In this document: in pieces, positions 6,908-13,655 of the stretch
Layout: each line of letters begins with the position of its first letter
Position numbering within the stretch: the first letter of the stretch is position 1
NCBI GenBank assembly: GCA_046546235.1
Contig: JBKGYG010000038.1
Coordinates: 1-17,031 of the forward strand
From: JBKGYG01 sp046546235
Lineage (GTDB): Bacteria; Bacillota; Clostridia; Lachnospirales; DSM-24629
Direction: 5' to 3'
DNA length: 17,031 nt
Made by a program: the position numbers and the translations under genes
Notes under the pieces: generated by a model
Database searches by the model: none
Told to the model about the DNA's origin: nothing
What the model saw: the letters and a program-made list of their open reading frames with translations, nothing else

Positions 6908-8137
6908 ATGAAAAAAGTCCTTATTATTGGTGGAGGTCCAGCAGGAATGATGGCTGCAATAATTGCAGCTCGTAATGGACACCAAGTTGAAATATATGAA
7001 AAAAATAAAAAATTAGGAAAAAAATTATTTATAACTGGTAAAGGACGTTGTAATTTGACTAATGCTAGTGATATAGATATAGTACTTAGTCAAATAATAA
7101 CTAATCCTAAATTTTTATATAGTGCAATATATACGTTTTCAAACCAATCCACCATTGAATTTTTTAATCAGCTAGGTTTAAAAACAAAAATCGAACGAGG
7201 CAATCGAGTTTTTCCAGTATCAGATAAATCCTCCGATGTTATTAAAGTATTAGAAAAAGAAATGCAACATCAAAATATTAAAATCAATTATGAACAAGAA
7301 ATTGATGATTTGATTATTAATGGACATTCCTTTATAGGTCTAAAACTTATAAATAACAAAGTGATAAAGGGTGATGCAGTAATTATAGCTACAGGAGGTT
7401 TATCTTATCCATCTACTGGTTCAACTGGTGATGGATTTACTTTTGCCAAAAAGATAGGTCATACTATTATACCCACATTCCCTTCTTTAGTGCCAATTAA
7501 TATAAAAGAAGATTATATAAAGAAATTGCAAGGATTATCATTGAAGAATGTGAATGTTAGTTTTATATATAAAGATAAAATCATATATGAAGACTTTGGT
7601 GAAATGCTATTTACTCATTTTGGAGTATCAGGGCCAACAATATTAAGTGGAAGTCGTTTTATTATACCTTATATAAGAAAAGGGAAAAATATAAAACTTT
7701 CTATTGATTTAAAACCAGCGTTAGATAAAATATCCCTAGATAAACGTTTAATTAAAGATTTTAATAGATATGAGAAAAAACAATTTAAAAATGCATTAGA
7801 TGACTTATTGCCAAAAAAACTTATTCCTGTTATTATTTCTTTGTCAGGTATTCCAGATAACAAGAAGGTTGCGAATTTAACAAAAGAAGATCGCAATTCA
7901 CTTATAACATTACTTAAAAACTTTACTTGTCATATAAATAGTTCTAGAAGCTATAATGAAGCTATTATTACAAATGGAGGAATTAATGTTAAGGAAATTA
8001 ATCCTCATACTATGGAATCGAAATTAGTTAAAGGAATATATTTTGCAGGAGAAATACTTGATTTAGATGCATTAACAGGAGGTTACAATTTACAAATTGC
8101 TTGGTCTACTGGTTATTTAGCTGGAATAAATGTTTAA
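6908..8137 (+). CDS. HI0933/BaiN-family FAD-dependent oxidoreductase
   Basis: A 409-residue flavoprotein. Visible motifs: the dinucleotide-binding loop GGGPAGMMAA (8-17) followed by an acidic strand end (EIYE, 28-31); the family signature GKKLFITGKGRCNLTN (37-52); the ATGGLSYPSTGSTGDG segment; LFTHFGVSGP in the middle domain; and the C-terminal FAD-contacting stretch YFAGEILDLDALTGGYNLQ. Homologues are annotated variously as aminoacetone oxidase family, RdsA or BaiN; the reaction and acceptor are not settled for most. The protein is cytoplasmic by sequence. AGGAG (6894-6898), overlapping the preceding stop, lies 9 bases before the ATG, so it is translated from the same transcript as the regulator. 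A bile-acid role should not be assumed from the BaiN name. Confidence 0.88.
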   Translation: MKKVLIIGGGPAGMMAAIIAARNGHQVEIYEKNKKLGKKLFITGKGRCNLTNASDIDIVLSQIITNPKFLYSAIYTFSNQSTIEFFNQLGLKTKIERGNRVFPVSDKSSDVIKVLEKEMQHQNIKINYEQEIDDLIINGHSFIGLKLINNKVIKGDAVIIATGGLSYPSTGSTGDGFTFAKKIGHTIIPTFPSLVPINIKEDYIKKLQGLSLKNVNVSFIYKDKIIYEDFGEMLFTHFGVSGPTILSGSRFIIPYIRKGKNIKLSIDLKPALDKISLDKRLIKDFNRYEKKQFKNALDDLLPKKLIPVIISLSGIPDNKKVANLTKEDRNSLITLLKNFTCHINSSRSYNEAIITNGGINVKEINPHTMESKLVKGIYFAGEILDLDALTGGYNLQIAWSTGYLAGINV

Positions 8138-8162
8138 TTGGATAGATGAAAGGAATGTGTAT

Positions 8163-8516
8163 ATGATTGCAATTAGAGGTGCTATAACTGTCAAAACTAA
8201 TTCAGAAGAAACAATTAATGAAGCTACTAAAGAATTATTAAAAACAATTTTAAAATCTAATAATTTAAAACAAGAGGATTTAATTTCTATAATTTTTTCG
8301 GCAACAAATGATTTGAACAAACAATATCCTGCAGTAGCAGCTAGGGAGATTGGATTAACAGATACTCCATTGTTTTGTGTTCAAGAAATGAATGTAGAAG
8401 AAAGTCTTAATATGTGCATAAGAGTATTATTACATAGTAATAAAAATATAGACAAAGATAAAGTTAAACATATTTATCTTAAAGATGCAAAAAAGCTTAG
8501 ACCAGATATAAGGTAA
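8163..8516 (+). CDS. aroH: Chorismate mutase, AroH type
   Basis: A 117-residue monofunctional chorismate mutase that turns chorismate into prephenate on the way to phenylalanine and tyrosine. It is the trimeric Bacillus AroH fold, not the all-helical AroQ type. Active-site residues align with the Bacillus subtilis enzyme: Arg5 (Arg7), Arg61 (Arg63), Cys72 (Cys75), Glu75 (Glu78), Arg87 (Arg90), Tyr105 (Tyr108) and Arg113 in the tail LRPD. The frame is open from ATG 8130, inside the preceding gene, but ATG 8163 gives the normal N-terminus MIAIRGAITV with AAAGGA 9 bases upstream. GTG at 8157 is another option. It lies between a flavoprotein and cytidylate kinase in a compact operon; no other aromatic pathway gene is nearby. 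Confidence 0.93.
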   Translation: MIAIRGAITVKTNSEETINEATKELLKTILKSNNLKQEDLISIIFSATNDLNKQYPAVAAREIGLTDTPLFCVQEMNVEESLNMCIRVLLHSNKNIDKDKVKHIYLKDAKKLRPDIR

Positions 8517-8564
8517 AGCATACTAATTTACAAGTGAATAATTGTAGTTATTAGGAGGTTGAAG

Positions 8565-9248
8565 ATGAGCTCATATCACAGTATTGCTATTGATGGACCA
8601 GCAGGAGCTGGAAAGAGTACAATAGCTAAAAAAATAGCTAATAAGTTAAAATATATATATATTGATACTGGGGCTATGTATCGAGCTTTTGCACTTTATT
8701 GTATTAGGCAAAATACTAAACAAGATGATGAATTTAAAATTAATGATTTATGTTCAAAAGTTGAAATAAGTATTAAATACGTTAATGGTGAACAACAAGT
8801 GATTTTGAATGGAGAGAACGTAAATGGATTAATAAGGACTGCTAAAGTAGGTCAAATGGCGTCAGCTATATCTGTTTATAAATCTGTACGTTTAAAATTA
8901 GTTGAATTACAAAGAACATTATCTAATAATGCTAATATTATAATGGATGGAAGAGATATAGGTACATATGTGCTTCCAAATGCTAACTTAAAAATTTATC
9001 TAACTGCAAGTGTTAAAGAGCGAGCGAGACGACGTTGGTTAGAGTTGAATAAACAAGGTGAACAATCAGACATTACTTATATTGAAAAAGAGATAAAAGA
9101 AAGAGATAATAGAGACATGAATAGGAGTTTTGCACCATTAAAAAAAGCTACTGATTCTATAGAGATAGATTCATCTGATATGACAATTGATGAGGTAGTT
9201 AATAAAATAATAAAATTATATAATAATTTAAAGGATGAAAATAGATGA
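8565..9248 (+). CDS. cmk: Cytidylate kinase
   Basis: A 227-residue (d)CMP kinase that phosphorylates CMP and dCMP with ATP in pyrimidine salvage and nucleotide supply. The Walker A loop GPAGAGKST is at residues 11-19, followed by IDTGAMYRAFALY. The central MDGRDIGTYVLPNANLKIYLTAS is a Cmk signature (GRDIGT-V-P-A), with the lid region ERARRRWLEL and the late motif RDNRDMNRSFAPL. ATG 8565 is chosen because AGGAGG (8553-8558) lies 6 bases before it; an in-frame TTG at 8559 adds two residues but adjoins the site. Its last four bases overlap the next gene (ATGA), so translation is probably coupled. In many clostridia a plsC acyltransferase gene follows cmk; here it is absent. Confidence 0.95.
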   Translation: MSSYHSIAIDGPAGAGKSTIAKKIANKLKYIYIDTGAMYRAFALYCIRQNTKQDDEFKINDLCSKVEISIKYVNGEQQVILNGENVNGLIRTAKVGQMASAISVYKSVRLKLVELQRTLSNNANIIMDGRDIGTYVLPNANLKIYLTASVKERARRRWLELNKQGEQSDITYIEKEIKERDNRDMNRSFAPLKKATDSIEIDSSDMTIDEVVNKIIKLYNNLKDENR

Positions 9249-11227
9249 AAATAATTCGAGCTAAGACAGCAGGTTTTTGTTTTGGAGTTAATCAAGCTGT
9301 TACAAAGGCGTATGAAAATATTAATAAAAAAAATATATATACATTAGGTGCAATTATACACAATCAGCAAGTAGTGAATGACTTAGCAAAAAAAGGTATT
9401 AAAGTAATAAATTTTGATAAAGATATTCATACTATAGAGGAAGGGACAATTATTATAAGATCCCATGGAATAGGCAAAAAAGTTTATGATAAACTTAAAG
9501 AAAAAAACTTTGAACTAATTGATACAACTTGTCCTTATGTTAAAAGGATTCATAAAATAGTGAGAGAAAAAAGCAAACAAGGTTATAAAATAATAGTTAT
9601 TGGAAACGATAATCATCCTGAAGTTCTAGGAATAGTAGGGTGGAGTGTATCAAAACCAATTATTATTGATACAATTGAAAAAGCTAAAAAAGCTGAAATT
9701 AATAGTGATAACAAAGTTTGTATAGTATCTCAAACTACATTTAATATTAATAAATTTGAAGAAATAGTTGAAATAATTAAGAAAAAGGTATATGATGTAA
9801 TTGTTTTTAATACAATCTGTAGTGCTACCTTAGAAAGACAAAATGAAGCAGCACAAATTGCTAAAATAGCAGATAAAATGATTGTGATTGGTGGTAAACA
9901 TAGTTCAAATACTAGGAAGCTCTATGAAATATGTAAAAAAGAATGTTTAGAGACTTATCATATAGAAACATTAAATGATATAGATACAACTATATTTAAC
10001 TATAATGATACTATAGGTATTACAGCAGGAGCTTCAACACCAAATAACATAATTGAGGAGGTTTTTTCAACCATGTCACTTGAAAATGAAAGTTTTGAAC
10101 AATTATTAGAGGATTCACTTATTTCGATTCATCCTGGTAAAGTCGTAAAAGGAACTATTTTAGAAGTAAAACCTGAAGAAGTTATTTTAAATTTTGGTTA
10201 TAAATCTGATGGAATTATAACTAAAAAAGAATTTACAAATTACCCAAATGTTGATTTAAAGACTTTAGTTAATGTTGGAGATGAAATTAAAGCTAAAGTT
10301 ATAAAAGTAAACGATGGGGAAGGACAAGTGCTTTTAACATATAAACGATTGGCAGCTGAAGAAGGTTATCAAAGATTACAAGAAGCATTTAAAAATAAAG
10401 AAGTTTTAAAAGAAAAAGTTGCTGAAGTTCTTTCTAGTGGATTAGTAGTTATTGTTGATGAAGCTAGAGTTTTTATTCCAGCTAGCTTAGTATCAGATCA
10501 GTATGTTGAAGATTTAAAAGATTATCAGAACAAAGAAATAGAATTTATGATAATAGAATTTAATCCGAGAAGAAGAAGAATAATTGGTAGTAGAAAAGAA
10601 TTAATCAAATTAGAAAAAGAAAAACAAGAAAAAGATTTATTTGATAAAATTGAGGTTGGTATGGTTATAAATGGACGCGTGAAAAATGTAACTGATTTTG
10701 GTGCATTTATTGATCTTGATGGAGCAGACGGGTTATTGCATATCTCAGAAATGTCTTGGGGTAGAATTAAAAATCCAAGCTCAGTATTAAAAGTAAATGA
10801 AAATATTGATGTATTAGTTAAAGAAGTCGATAAAGATAATAAAAAAATTGCATTAAGCCTTAAATTTGAAGGTCAAAATCCATGGAATAATGCTACTGAA
10901 AAGTTTGCAATAGGCAATGTTGTAACTGGTAAAGTTGCAAGAATGACAAATTTCGGTGCATTTATTGAATTAGAACCAGGGATTGATGCATTATTACATG
11001 TTTCACAAATCTCAAAAAAACATGTTGATAAACCATCAGACGAGTTGAAAATAGGTGATGAAATAACAGCAAAAATAGTCGATTTTAAAGAAGAAGAAAA
11101 GAAAATTAGTTTAAGTATTAAAGCTCTTGAAGCGGAAAATACAGATGAAGAAAGTGAGTCTGAGGATATACAGAAAGATATTCAAACTAGTTCAGTAGAT
11201 GATAACAACTTAGAATTAGACGATTAA
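9245..11227 (+). CDS. ispH: IspH (HMBPP reductase)-ribosomal protein S1 fusion
   Basis: A 660-residue fusion. Residues 1 to about 278 are 4-hydroxy-3-methylbut-2-enyl diphosphate reductase, the last step of the MEP isoprenoid pathway (HMBPP to IPP and DMAPP). Cys12, Cys96 and Cys192 are the 4Fe-4S ligands; His39, His74 and Glu126 (in NHPEV) are the substrate/proton residues. Residues about 298-627 hold four S1 RNA-binding domains (about 298-365, 386-450, 472-540, 557-627), the last two the best conserved (VTDFGAFIDL, MTNFGAFIEL), and the tail from about 632 is acidic. This fusion is known in clostridia. The frame is continuous. The start overlaps the cmk stop (ATGA). GAGGAGG at 10055-10061 stands 11 bases before Met277, so a free S1 of 384 residues could also be made. 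The S1 part is smaller than the six-domain S1 of Escherichia coli. Confidence 0.95.
   Translation: MKIIRAKTAGFCFGVNQAVTKAYENINKKNIYTLGAIIHNQQVVNDLAKKGIKVINFDKDIHTIEEGTIIIRSHGIGKKVYDKLKEKNFELIDTTCPYVKRIHKIVREKSKQGYKIIVIGNDNHPEVLGIVGWSVSKPIIIDTIEKAKKAEINSDNKVCIVSQTTFNINKFEEIVEIIKKKVYDVIVFNTICSATLERQNEAAQIAKIADKMIVIGGKHSSNTRKLYEICKKECLETYHIETLNDIDTTIFNYNDTIGITAGASTPNNIIEEVFSTMSLENESFEQLLEDSLISIHPGKVVKGTILEVKPEEVILNFGYKSDGIITKKEFTNYPNVDLKTLVNVGDEIKAKVIKVNDGEGQVLLTYKRLAAEEGYQRLQEAFKNKEVLKEKVAEVLSSGLVVIVDEARVFIPASLVSDQYVEDLKDYQNKEIEFMIIEFNPRRRRIIGSRKELIKLEKEKQEKDLFDKIEVGMVINGRVKNVTDFGAFIDLDGADGLLHISEMSWGRIKNPSSVLKVNENIDVLVKEVDKDNKKIALSLKFEGQNPWNNATEKFAIGNVVTGKVARMTNFGAFIELEPGIDALLHVSQISKKHVDKPSDELKIGDEITAKIVDFKEEEKKISLSIKALEAENTDEESESEDIQKDIQTSSVDDNNLELDD
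10055..10075 (+). promoter_or_regulatory. Possible internal ribosome binding site for free S1
   Basis: GAGGAGG (10055-10061) precedes an in-frame ATG at 10073 by 11 bases, exactly at the boundary between the reductase and S1 parts. The GAG codons stand out because most glutamate codons in this gene are GAA. The product would begin MSLENESFEQLLEDS, like the N-terminus of stand-alone S1-type proteins. The same codons encode the conserved IspH ending IEEV, so chance is possible. Confidence 0.35.
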
Positions 11228-11243
11228 TTTGACAAGGGGTATA

Positions 11244-12038
11244 ATGGTGATTAATAATTATGAGAGTTTTAAAAAAGAGGTTTATTTTTTAACTAATATC
11301 GATTTAAATGCCTATAAAGAGCGTCAAATGAAAAGAAGAATTGACTCGCTTATTAAAAAGAATTCTTATGAAAATTATAATGATTATATTAAAGCGATTA
11401 AAAATAATAAAGATTTATTTGAAGAGTTTATTAATTACTTAACTATAAATGTATCGGAGTTTTACAGGAATCCTGAGCAATGGAGAGTTTTAGAAGAAGA
11501 AATATTACCACATTTATTTAATATTTTTGGTAAAAAACTTAAGATATGGAGTGCAGCTTGTTCAACTGGTGATGAACCATATTCTTTAGCGATGTTACTT
11601 AGTAAATATATTCCGCTTTCTAATGTGGAAATAATTGCTACAGATATAGATAAGCAAGTGCTTAATAAAGCAAAAATTGGTCTTTATCATGAGAAAAATC
11701 TTGCGGCACTTCCAGAAGAATATAAGAATAAATATTTTAAAAAAATTAGTGCAACATCATATCAGATTACTGATGATATAAAAAGTAGTATAAAGTTTAA
11801 ACAACATAATTTATTAAAAGACCCTTATCCAAATCATTGTAATCTGATAGTTTGTCGAAATGTTTTAATTTACTTTACAGAGGAAGCTAAAGTTTCTATT
11901 TATAAAAAGTTTAATCAGGCGCTACAGCATAATGGGATATTATTTGTTGGTAGCACAGAACAGATTATCAATCCAAAACGATATGAGTTAAATTGTTATA
12001 AATCTTTTTATTATCAAAAAGATAATGAATTAGAATGA
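11244..12038 (+). CDS. CheR-type protein-glutamate methyltransferase
   Basis: A 264-residue CheR-like SAM-dependent methyltransferase, a family that methylates glutamates on chemoreceptors. It has the N-terminal helical domain (about 1-75), the junction motif TINVSEFYRNPEQW (67-80), the SAM motif WSAACSTGDEPYSLAM (102-117), ATDIDKQVLNKAKIGLY and the late LIVCRNVLIYF motif. ATG 11244 follows AAGGGG with short spacing; GTG 11247 would have better spacing, and TTG 11229 is also in frame. No chemotaxis partner gene (cheA, cheW, cheB or a receptor) lies in this window, so it may serve receptors encoded elsewhere or a different protein target. It starts 16 bases after the fusion gene and its 3' end overlaps the converging minus-strand gene by 25 bases. 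Confidence 0.85.
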   Translation: MVINNYESFKKEVYFLTNIDLNAYKERQMKRRIDSLIKKNSYENYNDYIKAIKNNKDLFEEFINYLTINVSEFYRNPEQWRVLEEEILPHLFNIFGKKLKIWSAACSTGDEPYSLAMLLSKYIPLSNVEIIATDIDKQVLNKAKIGLYHEKNLAALPEEYKNKYFKKISATSYQITDDIKSSIKFKQHNLLKDPYPNHCNLIVCRNVLIYFTEEAKVSIYKKFNQALQHNGILFVGSTEQIINPKRYELNCYKSFYYQKDNELE

Positions 12039-13105
12039 AGTAGTTGAATTAAGTATTGTGATAATAATTCTGTATTGTTTAAAATTTCTTCAATATCAAT
12101 ATAATACATAGGATCATTATAATATTTTTTAAAAGTTGAGGTTTGCAATTTATTCCAAGCAGGAATAAAAGCACCTCTTTTTTTAATGTAACAATTAGAA
12201 GCTTTTGCTTTTTCACGTCTAGAGGGGGTAACATATAAGCCAACACTTTTATGAATGGCTTGGTCTTCTTTTGGCAAGTAATAATAGTTTTTATAATCTG
12301 AGAAAAAATGTTTTAATTCGTCTTTAATTATACTTATTTTAATTAATATTGATTTTTCTTTTATATCTAAACTAAAGTATTTGTTCTTATAATTAATAGG
12401 TTTGGGCAATAAATAATTATGATTAATATTTATATTAAGGTAGTCATCATTTTTATAAATAGAATAGTTATCTAATAAAGAACCTTGCTTTATATCTTTA
12501 AATAAGTAGATATATTGGAGTATTGGAATTAAATTAAATAAGCCCTTTAAATCATCTTCATTGTGTAGAAGTAATTTTTCTCTAAGATCCAAATTATTTG
12601 TTTTAACAAAATGATAAAAATACCCTATTAGTTCTTTACCACTATATAAATCATTTCTTTTAATATTAAAGAAAGTTTCTATTTTCTTTAATTTCAAACT
12701 AGTTAATCCAAAAATAGTTTTATATGGTTTAATATTTTTGTAAACATCATATGAATAAATGTTGTTGATTTTTGAATCAAGTTTATGCTTTTCACTACGA
12801 TACTCTATAAAAGGAATATCAAATGAATCACCATTATAATGAAAAATAGTATTAAATTTATTGGAGAAATCTAAAAAAACTTGTATAACTTTTTTTTCAT
12901 CTGATAAAGATTCGCATAACCATTGTTTTAAATACCATGAGTTACTATCAGAATAAATACATCCGATTAAATAAATGATACTTCTTTCTCTTGAAAATCC
13001 AGTCGTCTCAATATCAAATATAAGTAAATCCTTACTATTTATATTAACTTTATCCAGAATTTTAATATTATCTTTATTATTTAAAATAATAGTTTTTGTA
13101 TACAT
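12014..13105 (-). CDS. YprB-like RNase H-fold 3'-5' exonuclease
   Basis: A 363-residue protein whose N-terminal half is a DEDD-type exonuclease of the YprB_RNaseH_like family. Exo I is FDIETTG with Asp31 and Glu33, Exo II is HYNGDSFDIPF with Asp96, and Exo III is LLHNEDDLKGL with His181 and Asp185, giving the HX3D pattern. The conserved GLTSLKLKKIE segment (133-143) is also present. The C-terminal third (about 230-363) is Lys/Tyr/Asn-rich and not recognised; it may bind nucleic acid or protein. The natural substrate of YprB is not established. It is the only minus-strand gene in the window. A possible promoter is TATAAT at 13143-13138 with TTTTCA 16 bases upstream on the minus strand. The start at 13105 lies just after a GGCGGTG sequence. 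Confidence 0.82.
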   Translation of the reverse strand: MYTKTIILNNKDNIKILDKVNINSKDLLIFDIETTGFSRERSIIYLIGCIYSDSNSWYLKQWLCESLSDEKKVIQVFLDFSNKFNTIFHYNGDSFDIPFIEYRSEKHKLDSKINNIYSYDVYKNIKPYKTIFGLTSLKLKKIETFFNIKRNDLYSGKELIGYFYHFVKTNNLDLREKLLLHNEDDLKGLFNLIPILQYIYLFKDIKQGSLLDNYSIYKNDDYLNININHNYLLPKPINYKNKYFSLDIKEKSILIKISIIKDELKHFFSDYKNYYYLPKEDQAIHKSVGLYVTPSRREKAKASNCYIKKRGAFIPAWNKLQTSTFKKYYNDPMYYIDIEEILNNTELLSQYLIQLLHSNSLSF

Positions 13106-13137
13106 ACATACACCGCCAAATGTAATTTTTTATCTTA

Positions 13138-13165
13138 ATTATATTGTACATAAAAAAAATGAAAA
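13138..13165 (-). promoter_or_regulatory. Possible promoter of the yprB-like gene
   Basis: On the minus strand, TTTTCA (13165-13160) and a perfect TATAAT (13143-13138) are 16 bases apart, with transcription expected to start about 25 bases before the start codon at 13105. The -35 box matches only four of six consensus positions and the region is very AT-rich, so this is tentative. Confidence 0.35.
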
Positions 13166-13185
13166 AATAAATCGTTTCTAAAAAT

Positions 13186-13244
13186 TGGACACGCTATTAA
13201 GTTATTAATCATAAAATATAATATAAGTTTATAAAATGGACACG
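13186..13244 (+). repeat. Direct repeat TGGACACG upstream of holin-like gene
   Basis: TGGACACG occurs at 13186-13193 and again at 13237-13244, 51 bases apart, in a stretch that is otherwise almost only A and T. The first copy overlaps the possible -35 region of a sigma-K-like promoter. The copies may be binding sites for a regulator. Confidence 0.45.
13190..13218 (+). promoter_or_regulatory. Sigma-K-like promoter before the holin-like gene
   Basis: CACG (13190-13193), 16 bases, then CATAAAATA (13210-13218) resembles the Bacillus subtilis sigma-K pattern mACm-N16/17-CATAnnnTA, the late mother-cell sporulation sigma factor; the last -35 base departs from the consensus. Transcription would start near 13225, about 58 bases before the start codon. 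AT-richness makes the -10 match less telling on its own. Confidence 0.35.
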
Positions 13245-13282
13245 ATAACCCAGTGCTAATATTATTGTAAGAGGTGAGAATT

Positions 13283-13540
13283 ATGATGTATAATGTATTG
13301 TTCTTAGTCCCTCTAATTGCTGGAATTGGAACTATAGTTGAAAAAGCAGGAGTAAAAGAAAAATATATTCCTCTTGTCAACTTATTCAATGGTTTAGTAT
13401 TAGGATTAATTACAGAATCAAAAGACTTTAGGAACGGTTTTGTAATAGGATTATATTTAGGATTAAGTGCATCTGGTTTTTCAAGATGTTCTATTGACAT
13501 ATTTAAAGATATATATTTAAAAAACAAAACATATAAGTAA
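13283..13540 (+). CDS. Small holin-like membrane protein
   Basis: An 85-residue protein. A hydrophobic N-terminal helix (about residues 3-20) is followed by a short polar turn (EKAGVKEKY), a second hydrophobic stretch (about 29-43), a loop (ESKDFRN) and a third stretch (about 50-65) ending in GLYLGLSASGFS, then a basic tail (KNKTYK). This pattern, including GLSASG, resembles small phage-type holins, which open the membrane to let cell-wall hydrolases through. ATG 13283 has GAGGTG 6 bases upstream; a second ATG follows directly. The next gene is a peptidoglycan amidase without a signal peptide, which strongly fits a holin partner. No other phage genes are present. It might instead be an unrelated small membrane protein; identification rests on pattern and context. 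Confidence 0.6.
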   Translation: MMYNVLFLVPLIAGIGTIVEKAGVKEKYIPLVNLFNGLVLGLITESKDFRNGFVIGLYLGLSASGFSRCSIDIFKDIYLKNKTYK

Positions 13541-13555
13541 TGCCAAAACTGCTAA

Positions 13556-13585
13556 AACACAACACTATATTAATTGCATATAATA
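13556..13585 (+). promoter_or_regulatory. Sigma-K-like promoter before the amidase gene
   Basis: AACA (13556-13559), 17 bases, then CATATAATA (13577-13585) again fits mACm-N16/17-CATAnnnTA. It lies in the 115-bp gap between the holin-like gene and the amidase, with a start of transcription expected near 13592. An AT-only palindrome (13581-13603) overlaps it. Read as sigma-A, TATAAT at 13579-13584 lacks a good -35 box. Confidence 0.35.
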
Positions 13586-13655
13586 ATATAACTTATATTA
13601 TTAATTAAACTTCCTCAATTAAGGTACAAAATGCATAAAAAAAGAAGGTGAAAAT

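Noticed and set aside
6908..8137. A bile-acid metabolism gene (BaiN)
   Set aside because: The name is often copied onto this broad flavoprotein family; no other bai genes are nearby, so only the family is claimed.
13135..13527. A 130-codon open frame on the minus strand opposite the holin-like gene
   Set aside because: It has no clear ribosome binding site, its translation has no family pattern, and the plus-strand frame has a good site, membrane topology and a fitting partner gene. AT-rich DNA gives many such shadow frames.
13581..13603. An AT-only palindrome (TAATAATATA/TATATTATTA) after the holin-like gene as a terminator
   Set aside because: It has no GC pairs and no T tract; such palindromes are common in this base composition, and it overlaps a better promoter candidate.
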